Assembly (NCBI GenBank): GCA_903845125.1
Contig: CAIMWS010000521.1
Coordinates: 18,589-82,588, forward strand
DNA length: 64,000 nucleotides
Source: an uncultured Verrucomicrobiota bacterium
GTDB taxonomy: Bacteria; Verrucomicrobiota; Verrucomicrobiia; Limisphaerales; UBA1319
Reading direction: 5' to 3'
This document shows, one piece after another, positions 27,101-34,582 of this stretch. The position numbers and the translations under genes were made by a program. The stretch's first letter is position 1. Each line of letters starts with the position of its first letter. Under the pieces are notes generated by a model. It did not search any database, was not told the DNA's origin, and was given only the letters and a program-made list of their open reading frames with translations.

Positions 27101-27829
27101 ATCCGGTTCGCCCCGCTCGAGGAGCGCCACCCCACCCCGCGAACTGGATTCGGCTAAAAAACGCTCCCGGTGCTCGGGTGGCACTTCCCATTTGCCGCCC
27201 ACCTTTTTTACTTTCACGGCTATGGGGGAATCCCGGACCGTGGTGGAACGGTAATTGCTTACATACAAATCAAGCCGTCCATCGCCGTCCACATCAGCCA
27301 GGGCCAGGGACCGGCTGCCGAATTGGTGGATCAGACCATTTTGGTTGACCTCAAGGAAATGGCCTTTCCCATCGTTGAGGAAACAGCGAGTTCCCTTTCC
27401 CAGCGCATTGACCAGCAAATCCAAGCTGCCATCGCCATCCACGTCCGCAAATACTGCGCCGGTGGAAAACTGGCCCGGGCAGCCCACGCCGGCGACCGCC
27501 GTGATATCCGCAAAACGCCAGTTGCCCAAGTTGCGGTACAGCACATTGCCAGCCTCCAGCCCGCAAAAGTATATATCACACCAACCATCGCCATCCACAT
27601 CCCCCAAAGCCAAACCCGAGCCATCCTCCGCCAGGCGGTTCACGCTCACCTGGGCATCGGAAACATGGTTTGAGAAAGTAATCCCGGTAGTTTCGGGGGC
27701 CATGGCCGTGAAACCCGTCTTCCCCGAGGTGGGAACCGGCAAGGGCAAACTCGTCCAACCGGCCCCCAACGCACCGGGAACGTTGATACCCAGCTTTACA
27801 GCCGTCAGGATCACCAGGAGCTTCTTCAT
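24107..27829 (-). CDS. giant FG-GAP/ASPIC-UnbV protein with the whole unit duplicated
   Basis: 1240 residues from ATG 27829 (MKKLLVILTAVKLGINVP), which gives a signal peptide. ATG 27859 in frame is the alternative. It consists of two successive units. Unit 1 has FG-GAP blades (DVDGDGWCDIYFCG, DVDGDGSLDLLVNA, DVDGDGRLDLYVSN, DLNGDGLPDLYVCN) and ends in an ASPIC/UnbV domain (NPQGIGARVRLSGG, coded around 26190-25960). Unit 2 repeats blades (DLNGDGWEDLVIGS, DFDGDGRLDLVLGN, DGDGDGRADLFLSQ) and ends in a second ASPIC/UnbV domain (NPGGIGAVVRLGAQG, coded around 24370-24130). A Pro-rich linker (FPPLPPPPPVAPPSP) joins the units. Each unit is the size of a normal CRTAC1-type protein. Function is unknown; Ca2+ binding and surface location are likely. 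A terminator hairpin lies immediately upstream. Confidence 0.82.
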   Translation of the reverse strand: MKKLLVILTAVKLGINVPGALGAGWTSLPLPVPTSGKTGFTAMAPETTGITFSNHVSDAQVSVNRLAEDGSGLALGDVDGDGWCDIYFCGLEAGNVLYRNLGNWRFADITAVAGVGCPGQFSTGAVFADVDGDGSLDLLVNALGKGTRCFLNDGKGHFLEVNQNGLIHQFGSRSLALADVDGDGRLDLYVSNYRSTTVRDSPIAVKVKKVGGKWEVPPEHRERFLAESSSRGGVALLERGEPDFLYLNRGGGVFEPVSWTGGRFLDEDGKPLAEPPRDWGLSAMFRDLNGDGLPDLYVCNDFFTPDRIWINQGEGVFRALPRLALRKTCYASMAVDFADLNRDGQDEILVTEMLSRQRVRRQVQHSLLEMAPLPAWGWGWGIGEGLERVQVMRNTLSLNRGDGTYADIAPFSGLHATDWTWGVLFCDVDLDGFEDVLIANGHRRDLANSDALAEIDRLPKAVDPRERAKTLGLFPPLSLPHLAFRNRGDLTFEEVSQAWGFDVTGTANGMALADLDNDGDLDVVINHLESPAALLRNDSAAPRVAIRLRGEGPNPQGIGARVRLSGGAVPQSQEVICGGHYLSASDPMLVFAAGQSTNLLLDVRWRSGKRSWIPGIQANRFYTVLESFAQFPPLPPPPPVAPPSPWFEDQSQLLRHSHQETEFDDYERQPLLPRRLSQLGPGVAWLDLNGDGWEDLVIGSGRGGSLAVFLNQEGRGFVPVGAPAWNGPTADDLTGVVGWSSEPGRSTLLVGRANYETGDTNGASVTQYEVFFGDVQTVAAAEGSEISVGPLAVADINGGGFLNLFVGGRVVPGKYPSPAKSRIYSNASGKFTLDPENTAALTKVGLVSGAVWSDLDADGLPELILACEWGPIQIFHNERGHLKAWDLPLVWPTEPGSRRRADHLSQLNGWWTAVNAGDFDGDGRLDLVLGNWGLNGLYREYLADDLRLFHGDVDGNTTWDIIEAVWDPVLKKAVPWRDFKSLREAVPMVGERFKSYQDFASASIQEVFGDFLKNTRELRVNTLESVVLLNRGGRFEVRILPLAAQLAPVFGISVGDGDGDGRADLFLSQNFFGTDLETSRFDAGRGLWLRGDGLGGFHAVPGQESGIMVYGEQRGSAVADYDADGRLDWVVSQNGAATKLYRNVRAKPGLRVRLTGPAGNPGGIGAVVRLGAQGQWLPAWEVHAGSGYWSQDSAVLVLGSQSVPDKVQVRWPGGRSVTAALPAGVLEVNFHFDGRLEKIR

Positions 27830-27862
27830 TGGAGAGGGATCAGCGCGCAACTGTTGCATATG

Positions 27863-27897
27863 AAAAAAGGAGGCCCGGGCATGCGCCAGGCCTCCTT
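27863..27897 (-). terminator. Rho-independent terminator of the 1305-residue secreted protein gene
   Basis: On the minus strand a perfect 9-bp stem, AAGGAGGCC with GGCCTCCTT (27867-27875 with 27889-27897, loop of 13), is followed by six T. It lies 23 bp after the stop of the upstream gene. Its T-run ends three bases before an ATG at 27859, so the next gene must start its transcript within or just after this element. Confidence 0.85.
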
Positions 27898-27920
27898 CTC
27901 GTAATTGGTTTAAGTTCGGA

Positions 27921-30900
27921 TTACTGTTTCAGGCGGTAATACGTTTGCGATCCACCCGGGGTGACCGAATAGGGACTCGCCGCGCCACTCACCGTGGTCC
28001 AAGGACCGGTGACAGCAGGGGCGGATTCCAAGGTGCCGACACCAGTCCAAGTCACGCTGGCTTTGCCGCCAGAGAGCTGGATTGACAGCGGGCCAAGCGG
28101 GCCCGACACGGGACCTTTGGGATACAAGCGAACCCGCTGGGCTGCGTAATTAGCGTCATTCATCACGTTGCCTCCCACCACCGCAGGATTCAGCGGATCG
28201 GTGGGATCGATCGAATGTCCGTTGCCGCCATAAGCGCTGTTAGGCGGAGTGGAAGCACCGCTGTCCGTCATGGTCGAGAAACCGAGCAGCAAGGAACTCG
28301 GCAGGGCCGGGAGGTCGGCATTGTCGTAGTTATCCCAAGTCGAACCGTCCCAGGACGAGTAGAACTTGAATGCGCTACCGACGCGTTTGATGCGCAACCA
28401 GCGGGCGGTAGTCGCCGAGGATTGCGGATCACGAGTGCCAACGGAATCGGTGGACCGCAGGTTTCCATAGTAACCCTTGAGCCCATCGACCAGCGTAGCC
28501 CAGCTATATCCGGCAGCTCCATTGCCGTAGCCGCCGCCCGCCTCATTGCGCCAGAGCGGGATCGCCCCGCGGCCGGGACTGGAATTTTCCAGATAGGTGA
28601 CATTAGCCACCATGGGCACCTTGGTCCCGTTGGCGGTATATTCTTCGCCGCTGTTATAGAGGTCGGCACGCAGCATCAGGCCGGAATTGGAGTAACCGCC
28701 CTGATTGGCCGAACGATCATACCGGCTGACCTTCGCCACCACATCGAAGTCGCCAACCAGCGGGGTTTGCTGATAGAGGTAATGGAGGAAGTCACCCGAA
28801 TTCCAGGCATTGGACCCGCCACCCAGGATGTCCACTTCCGGATTGTCATCGGAGGAGAGTGCCACCGCCTGCCCAACGCGGTACGGATCATCGCCCGGCG
28901 TCGGACGCTTATCGGGATTCTGAATATAACCAATATCCTTGGACGTCCACGCCGAAACCTTGCCCGAGGCCACTGAGTTGGCGGCCACTGCATTGCCAGC
29001 GGTGTCTTTCACGCCGTTCACGGTGACGGTGAACGTGTCGGCGGTAAGCCCGGTGACAGTGAGGTAAGCGGCATCGCCGCCGATGCCCAGCCGAACCGAG
29101 GATACCGTGCCCTGGCTCAGCTTATAGTTGGCCGCGTTGGTGGCAGTGGCCGAACTGACCAGTTCGGAAAACTTCACGCCCACGGTTTTCTTATCCAAGG
29201 TGCCCACCGATACCAAGGTGGGCGGCACCAGGTCACCCAGGTCCACCTTTTTATAATCCGCGAAGCTGGCGGAGGTTTTGGCTTTGAGCGCGTTGGGATT
29301 GCCAGTGGCATCATCCGGATTCAACGCTGCGGCGGCGTAGGAGCCCAAGAGCACTTTGGCGGGCATTTCCTGGTAGCGCTGGCCAATGAGGGCCCAATCA
29401 ACGCCTTCCTTGCTTACATAGAATGCAAAATAATTGCCGACCCGCTGCATGCGCAGCCACTGGTTGGGCAGGGCGTTGGTCACCCCGGCGTAGGAGCGGC
29501 TGAAGATCGTGTAGTTTTGACCATCGATGCCGCGTCCGCGCACTTCCACCACGTTGGCGCCGGCGGGATTGGCAGCCAGGATTTTCAAAGAAGCGCTGTA
29601 GTTATTGGTGCTGCTGCGCACCATCAAACCCGCGCGGGCCCAGACATCCACCGGGGCGGTTTCCCCTTCCGCGGGGGTATAAGCCGAGCCATCTGGATTG
29701 AACAAGGCGGAGGTCAGGCTCGTGATGCGAACTTGTTTATCGAAGTCGCCAGTAACCTCCTCGTAGGCGAAGGTCATCTCGTCACCCGCATTACGGAAAA
29801 CGGCCGTGCCGCCCCCGGTCATATCGAACGCATAGGTCCCCTTGGAAACCCAGCTGCCCGGAAGGGCCGCCGAACTGCCATCCTCAGCCGCGATATCTGC
29901 CACCGCGAGGGACACTGGCAGCGGCGTGGTGACACCGTGCGGGAAGATTTTGATACGCTGCGCCGCATAAACGGACTCGTTCATGTAGCTGCGACCGCCG
30001 GGAGCGGGAGGATCAATCGCCGGATTGAAGGGATTCAGCGGATCATTGGGATCAATCTGGTGCCCATTGTTGCCGTAGGCGCTGAACGGAGGATCAAACG
30101 CTCCGCTGTCCGTCATGGTCGAAAAGCCCAGCAGGAGGGAATTCGGTTGTGCCGGCAGGTCGGCTTTGTCCACCTGAGCCCAATCCACCCCATCCCACGA
30201 AGCATAGAAAAAGAAGGTGGAGCCGGTGCGTTTTACACGCAGGTAGCGCGCGGAGGTCGAGGAGGATTGGGGATCCACGGCGCCGCTGGCGTTCATGGCC
30301 CTCAAGCCGGCGTAATAACCTTTTTTGCCGCCAATAAGCGTAGCCCAATTGAAGCCGGCATTGCCATTGCCATAGCCACCGCCAGCGTCATTGCGCCAGA
30401 GCGGAATGGCTCCGCGGCCAGGAGCGGAATTTTCAATGTAAGTGACATTGGCCACCATCGGAACCTTGGTGCCATCCGTGGTGTATTCTTTGCCGGCAAG
30501 GTAGGGCGACGCACGCAGCATCAAGCCGCTGTTCGAATACCCACCCTGGTTGACGGAGCGGTCAAACCGGCTCACCGCGATCGTCACATCGAAATCGCCA
30601 ACCAGCGGATCGGTGCGATAAATAAAATGAATATAATCGCCAGCGTTCCACTGATTGGAACCACCGCCCACGATTTCCACTTCCGGATTCTCATCCGAGG
30701 AAACCATCACGGCCCGGCCAACGCGATAGGGATCGTCACCCGGCGTCGGACGGTTGTTGGGATTCTGGATGCGGCCCACATCCTGGGACACCCAGTTGAG
30801 CGACCGGGCCTGCGCCACCGAATTGGCGGCGATCAGGTTGCCGGCGGTGTCCTTGATGCCCCCCAGTACGGTCACGTTGAAGGTATCATTTGTCAAACCG

Positions 30901-31838
30901 GAGACTTCCAGATAAACGGCGTCACCGCCAATACCGCTTTTAATGCCCGTAATGGTTCCCTCGCTCAATTTGTAATTGGCGATATTAAGCGCCGTGGAGG
31001 AGTCCACCATTTCGGAAAATTTGACACCCACCAACTTCTTGTCGATGGTGCCCGCGGAAACCAACCGCGGAGCAATGGTGTCATTCAACGGTGTGGTGCC
31101 ATAGCTGGCAAAAGCCACGGTTCCCTGGGTTCCCACGGCGCCACCGGCCGCATAGGCGCCCACCAGCACTTTGGCCGGCCATTCCTGGTAACGCTCGCCG
31201 ATCAGCGTCCAATCCATCCCGTTGGTGCCCAAATAGGCGGCAAAGTAATCCCCCACCCGGCGCAACCGCAGCCATTGGTTGGGCAGAACCTTGTCCACCC
31301 CGGAATAAATCCGGCTGAATTCCGTATAGCGCGAACCATCCAGCGCGCGCCCGATGAACCGCACCGAGTTATTGGCGCCCTTGGGATTCCCCGCCAGCAA
31401 TTGCAGGGAGGAACTGTAGTTGGTATTGCCGATGCGTGCCATCAAGCCGCCATGCGTCCACGCATCGACCGGATCTGCGGGGTCAGAAGTCATGCTGGTG
31501 ATTTTGACACGACGGTCAAAATCGCCCGTTACTTCTTCGTAGGCGAACGTCATAACATCGCCGGAAGTCGTCAGATCCTGGCCACTGTTGGCGATATCAG
31601 GATACATCCCAATGCCCCAGCCAGTGATTGTGAAAGCATCTCCGGCGCCCTTGACATAAGAACCTTGTCCCGGGGCGGGATCCATCGCGGGTGGCGCAAT
31701 GTCCACCTGTTTTAGAGTTTGACCAATTCCCAGACCGCCTGACAAAGCCAGGACAGCCGAGGTGACCACCATCAGGGAACTGGCAATGCCATATCTCCTG
31801 ATGGAGCCGGTTGCTGAAGTTTTTTTCGTTTTTTGCAT
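27921..31838 (-). CDS. large secreted protein with tandem duplicated Ig-like/concanavalin-like unit
   Basis: 1305 residues with an N-terminal signal (SSLMVVTSAVLALSGGLG). The body is a tandem repeat of a unit of about 600 residues. Each unit holds, in order: a laminin-G/DUF1349-like part containing MTFAYEEVTGDFD and LPNQWLRLRRVGDYFA; a bacterial Ig-like part containing DKKLVGVKFSEMV and VTVLGGIKDTAGN; and a second beta-sandwich part containing NQGGYSNSGLMLRA, ENSAPGRGAIPLWR and a closing AAQRIKIFP. The second copy repeats these nearly word for word. The C-terminus (GKASVTWTGVGTLESAP to GGSQTYYRLKQ) looks like the short tail domain common in exported verrucomicrobial proteins. No catalytic site is visible; a carbohydrate-binding or surface role is likely. 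A strong terminator follows. Confidence 0.75.
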   Translation of the reverse strand: MQKTKKTSATGSIRRYGIASSLMVVTSAVLALSGGLGIGQTLKQVDIAPPAMDPAPGQGSYVKGAGDAFTITGWGIGMYPDIANSGQDLTTSGDVMTFAYEEVTGDFDRRVKITSMTSDPADPVDAWTHGGLMARIGNTNYSSSLQLLAGNPKGANNSVRFIGRALDGSRYTEFSRIYSGVDKVLPNQWLRLRRVGDYFAAYLGTNGMDWTLIGERYQEWPAKVLVGAYAAGGAVGTQGTVAFASYGTTPLNDTIAPRLVSAGTIDKKLVGVKFSEMVDSSTALNIANYKLSEGTITGIKSGIGGDAVYLEVSGLTNDTFNVTVLGGIKDTAGNLIAANSVAQARSLNWVSQDVGRIQNPNNRPTPGDDPYRVGRAVMVSSDENPEVEIVGGGSNQWNAGDYIHFIYRTDPLVGDFDVTIAVSRFDRSVNQGGYSNSGLMLRASPYLAGKEYTTDGTKVPMVANVTYIENSAPGRGAIPLWRNDAGGGYGNGNAGFNWATLIGGKKGYYAGLRAMNASGAVDPQSSSTSARYLRVKRTGSTFFFYASWDGVDWAQVDKADLPAQPNSLLLGFSTMTDSGAFDPPFSAYGNNGHQIDPNDPLNPFNPAIDPPAPGGRSYMNESVYAAQRIKIFPHGVTTPLPVSLAVADIAAEDGSSAALPGSWVSKGTYAFDMTGGGTAVFRNAGDEMTFAYEEVTGDFDKQVRITSLTSALFNPDGSAYTPAEGETAPVDVWARAGLMVRSSTNNYSASLKILAANPAGANVVEVRGRGIDGQNYTIFSRSYAGVTNALPNQWLRMQRVGNYFAFYVSKEGVDWALIGQRYQEMPAKVLLGSYAAAALNPDDATGNPNALKAKTSASFADYKKVDLGDLVPPTLVSVGTLDKKTVGVKFSELVSSATATNAANYKLSQGTVSSVRLGIGGDAAYLTVTGLTADTFTVTVNGVKDTAGNAVAANSVASGKVSAWTSKDIGYIQNPDKRPTPGDDPYRVGQAVALSSDDNPEVDILGGGSNAWNSGDFLHYLYQQTPLVGDFDVVAKVSRYDRSANQGGYSNSGLMLRADLYNSGEEYTANGTKVPMVANVTYLENSSPGRGAIPLWRNEAGGGYGNGAAGYSWATLVDGLKGYYGNLRSTDSVGTRDPQSSATTARWLRIKRVGSAFKFYSSWDGSTWDNYDNADLPALPSSLLLGFSTMTDSGASTPPNSAYGGNGHSIDPTDPLNPAVVGGNVMNDANYAAQRVRLYPKGPVSGPLGPLSIQLSGGKASVTWTGVGTLESAPAVTGPWTTVSGAASPYSVTPGGSQTYYRLKQ
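28110..31730 (-). repeat. tandem internal duplication inside the large secreted protein
   Basis: Copy 1 is coded by about 31730-29937 and copy 2 by about 29936-28110. Landmarks recur in the same order: MTFAYEEVTGDFD, VLLGSYAA or VLVGAYAAGG, VGVKFSE, RPTPGDDPYRVG, GRGAIPLWRN, LLLGFSTMTDSGA and AAQR. Copies differ throughout, so the duplication is not recent. Confidence 0.8.
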
Positions 31839-32312
31839 AACAAATATCCATCCTCAATCATTGCGAGCACCCTGTCAATTAAATTGGCAATATTTTAATC
31901 CACATAAACAGTCCGTCTGACCCGTGCCACCATGTATTGTTACTAACTGTGATCAGGAATGTTCCTAAATCACAAAAAAACGCCTCTGGAGGTCCCGCCA
32001 GGGCCTCCGGCCGCAGTTCCATGCCCCCCGCAAAAGGCCTGCGTATCAGGCAAGTAACGAAGCGAAGGGCAAGTAGTCTCAAACGGGAAGAAACCAATGG
32101 ATTCAGAGCTCCGCCTGCCATTCAACAAGGCAAAATACAAGTTCCAAATTCAGGCTGGTTCCCGGCCTGTTATTATCACTTTTTAAGGAAACCTCGGCCG
32201 GGTCCGTGCATTTGTTAGGGAGGCCTTGGTCCATCGGCACGCAATTCCGCTCGTGCGACACCGATCGGGGCCTTTAAAACCACCAGTATTGCGTGCTGTC
32301 TGCCAGAGAAAA
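31839..32312 (-). promoter_or_regulatory. upstream region of the large secreted protein, with palindrome and hairpin
   Basis: About 470 bp without a gene. At 31948-31974 lies a 27-bp nested palindrome: TGTGAT and ATCACA arms around AGGAA-TG-TTCCT. It sits about 110 bp upstream of the large secreted protein start and could be an operator. Next to it, at 31988-32008, GGAGGTCCC-GCCA-GGGCCTCC forms a hairpin that on the minus strand is followed a few bases later by seven T (31974-31980). It could be a second terminator or an attenuator in the leader. No promoter boxes were identified with confidence. Confidence 0.45.
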
Positions 32313-32337
32313 GGCCGGCTCCAGAAGGGAGCCGGCC
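32313..32337 (-). terminator. hairpin terminator after the PfkB-family kinase
   Basis: GGCCGGCTCC pairs with GGGAGCCGGCC around a tetraloop. On the minus strand the stem is followed by TTTTC. It lies 37 bp after the kinase stop codon, the expected place for a Rho-independent terminator. Confidence 0.75.
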
Positions 32338-32374
32338 ATCCACAAAGCTATTAGTCAACCAGTGACGCCAAACT

Positions 32375-33274
32375 TTAAAACTTTTGCAATTTTTCCAATT
32401 CGGCGATCCGGTTTTGTATCGCCAGGCGATTGGCTTTGATGGTTCCGCTCAGGCCGAAACCTTCACAGCAGAAGGAAGCCACCACCGAGCCATTGATAAC
32501 CGCGCGCCGAATGTTCGCTTCGACCGGCCCCTCGGAACTGGCCAGATAGCCGATCAGGCCGCCGACAAACGAATCACCCGCGCCGGTCGGATCCACCACT
32601 TTCTTCAGGGGGAAGGCTGGAGCCAGGAAAAACTCCCCGGGACCGGAAAGGATGGAACCATGCTCGCCCTTCTTGATGACCACCCATTTGGGGCCCAGCT
32701 TGTGGATTTTTTCGGCGGCGGCGATCAAGTTTGATTCCTTGGTCAACTGCCGGGCTTCGCTGTCGTTCAACACCAAGGCATTGACCCTTTTCAAAAGCCG
32801 CAGCAGTTCATCCATGGCGGTGTTGAGCCAGAGATCCATGGTGTCGGCAATGACAAATTTGGGGCGCTTCATCTGGTCCAACACATGGTGCTGCAAGGCT
32901 GGCGCAATATTGGCCAGCAACACAAAAGGTGTATCGCGGAAATTCTGAGGCAACTCGGGCGAGAAAGAAGCGAAAACCCCCAGCTCGGTGCTCAACGTCC
33001 GGCGGTTGTTCATGTTCACTTCATACTCACCGGACCAATGGAAAGTCTTGCCGTTGGTGATCTGCAGTCCGGTTAAGTCGATCTTGTGGTTGCGGAACAA
33101 CTGGAGGTATTTTTTAGGAAAGTCGTCCCCCACCACTCCGACCAGGCGCGGGGGTTCAAAAAAACTGGCAGCCACCGCGGCATGGCTGGCGGAGCCTCCC
33201 AACAAGCGCGGATTCTCGGCTTTGGGAGTTTTGATGGAATCAAGGGCAACCGATCCGACGACTAGGACTGACAT
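32375..33274 (-). CDS. PfkB-family sugar kinase
   Basis: 299 residues. The ribokinase/PfkB fold is clear: N-terminal VLVVGSVALDSIKTP, the glycine pair GGSASHAAVAASFF, and the C-terminal signature DPTGAGDSFVGGLIGYLA with the catalytic Asp (about 228-240), followed by the ATP-site region AVINGSVVASFCCEGFG. It phosphorylates a small sugar or nucleoside in the cytoplasm using ATP; the substrate cannot be read. Position-specific motifs of fructokinase or adenosine kinase are not distinct enough to choose. It is monocistronic, with its own terminator, and lies 102 bp downstream of thiE on the same strand. Confidence 0.85.
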   Translation of the reverse strand: MSVLVVGSVALDSIKTPKAENPRLLGGSASHAAVAASFFEPPRLVGVVGDDFPKKYLQLFRNHKIDLTGLQITNGKTFHWSGEYEVNMNNRRTLSTELGVFASFSPELPQNFRDTPFVLLANIAPALQHHVLDQMKRPKFVIADTMDLWLNTAMDELLRLLKRVNALVLNDSEARQLTKESNLIAAAEKIHKLGPKWVVIKKGEHGSILSGPGEFFLAPAFPLKKVVDPTGAGDSFVGGLIGYLASSEGPVEANIRRAVINGSVVASFCCEGFGLSGTIKANRLAIQNRIAELEKLQKF

Positions 33275-33376
33275 ATTATGTGTTTAACGGTTATTGGTTA
33301 AGATTTACGCCCGCACCCGCAATTGAAGGCTGGCACTATACTGTTGGGCTTTCCCTCTGAATTCGTTCATATTCAA

Positions 33377-34018
33377 TCAGATTAGCTGTTGCTTGAAGGC
33401 TTGGCAAGCTTTTCTTATATGGGGTGCTTTCAAGATGGCGGAGACCACGCATACTCGCCGCGCTCCGGCTCCCAAAACCGCCGGCAAATTGTCCAGGTTG
33501 ATGCCGCCGATGGCGAACCAAGGCATGGTAATATTGGCGGCCATCCAACCCATATATTCCAAGCCCACCGGCTTGGCCTCAGCTTTGGTGGGCGTCGCAA
33601 AAACCGGACCCGCTCCAAGGTAGGCCGCTCCCGCCTGGACCGCCCGCACAGCCTGGTCTGGGGCATGAGAGCTAAGCCCCATCCGCAGCTTTTCGCTGGC
33701 ACCGATCAATTCGCTGACCTGCTGGCGACCGGAGGCAAAAAAATCTTCCTGCCCAAGGTGGCAATAAGCAGTCCCAACTTCGCGAGCCACATCGAGAAAA
33801 TCATTAATAACCAGCGGAACTTGGGCGGCGGTCGTGATCGGCAGGATTTTCTCCGCCATCCGCCGGATTTCCAACCGGGTGCAACCCTTGGCCCTGAGCT
33901 GGATGATATCCGCTCCCCCGTCGCACAATTGACGCGCAATTTCGCCTACTTTGTTGTGTTCACAGTAAGCGGTATCGATAAAGGCGTATAATCGCGCCTC
34001 CATTAATGATTTCATCAT
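33377..34018 (-). CDS. thiE: thiamine phosphate synthase
   Basis: 213 residues from ATG 34018. Other ATGs at 34015 and 34003 are possible, and an in-frame start at 34057 would add an unlikely N-terminus. It joins the thiazole and pyrimidine parts to make thiamine phosphate. The TIM barrel opens with LYAFIDTAY, then shows DIIQLRAKGCTR (pyrophosphate and substrate Arg/Lys), VPLVINDFLDVARE, HLGQEDF, GLSSHAPDQAVRA, GAAYLGAGPVFATPTK and the phosphate-binding FAIGGINLDNL. All are in the order expected for ThiE. No other thiamine gene is in the window, so it is a dispersed member of the pathway. It is divergent from a small unknown gene. Confidence 0.88.
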   Translation of the reverse strand: MMKSLMEARLYAFIDTAYCEHNKVGEIARQLCDGGADIIQLRAKGCTRLEIRRMAEKILPITTAAQVPLVINDFLDVAREVGTAYCHLGQEDFFASGRQQVSELIGASEKLRMGLSSHAPDQAVRAVQAGAAYLGAGPVFATPTKAEAKPVGLEYMGWMAANITMPWFAIGGINLDNLPAVLGAGARRVCVVSAILKAPHIRKACQAFKQQLI

Positions 34019-34140
34019 TTTCTCAGCTAACCTGAGGGCGATGAGAGGTCCACTCAAGTTTTTTCTGAATGATCCGATTTAATAATAAGGCATGGGATGC
34101 CGGCAGTTCTACCCCCAACCGCAACACAGGGGTGTAAAGA

Positions 34141-34497
34141 ATGCGAACGGCATGCCTCCTGCTTGACCAGGTGGATGGGATTATGTGCGAAGCATACCTC
34201 GACAATTGGGCGTTGGTGGGGAAAAAGCCGGGAGGAGGCCAGACGGCTTTGCCGGAAATCCATTTGCGGGGAATAGTCTTCGGCCACACGGCCTACCCGG
34301 ATGGCAGTGAGATAACCACTTCCCACATTGCCCATCGCAAAGGCGAATGCCTGGTGACCGTCAATGGCACTCATTATGTCCTGGGCGCCATCAATCCCGA
34401 TTACGATCAACAGTTTCCCAATGCCAGGAACCTGCTCTTGCGAAGGGTCCGCGAATCCGCGGAGGAGGAGACTTACCGGCTCAAACCGAGCCTTTGA
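34141..34497 (+). CDS. small protein of unknown function
   Basis: 118 residues from ATG 34141, which has GGGGTG about eight bases upstream; ATG 34183 (MCEAYLDNWALVG) is also possible. The sequence has protein-like composition and motifs that look conserved: GIVFGHTAYPDGSEITTSHI, CLVTVNGTHYVLG and a C-terminal DQQFPNARNLLLRRV. No signal peptide or membrane segment is present. It is convergent with the ROK kinase and divergent from thiE. A minus-strand frame covering the same bases was judged a shadow. No family is recognised. Confidence 0.55.
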   Translation: MRTACLLLDQVDGIMCEAYLDNWALVGKKPGGGQTALPEIHLRGIVFGHTAYPDGSEITTSHIAHRKGECLVTVNGTHYVLGAINPDYDQQFPNARNLLLRRVRESAEEETYRLKPSL

Positions 34498-34582
34498 CCG
34501 AAAATCAAACCGGCCCAACCCGTCCAGCAGGCGCAGCGTATAAGGTATGCGCCGGCGCCATCGGCGGGGGGCCGCGATTCGG

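Noticed and set aside
29517..31715. 732-codon open frame on the plus strand opposite the large secreted protein
   Set aside because: It lies fully antisense to a repetitive gene with clear domains, has no family-like motifs and reads as a shadow caused by codon bias.
31948..31974. CRP-type binding site
   Set aside because: The TGTGAT and ATCACA arms are separated by 15 bases rather than the usual 4-6, so a CRP dimer would not fit.
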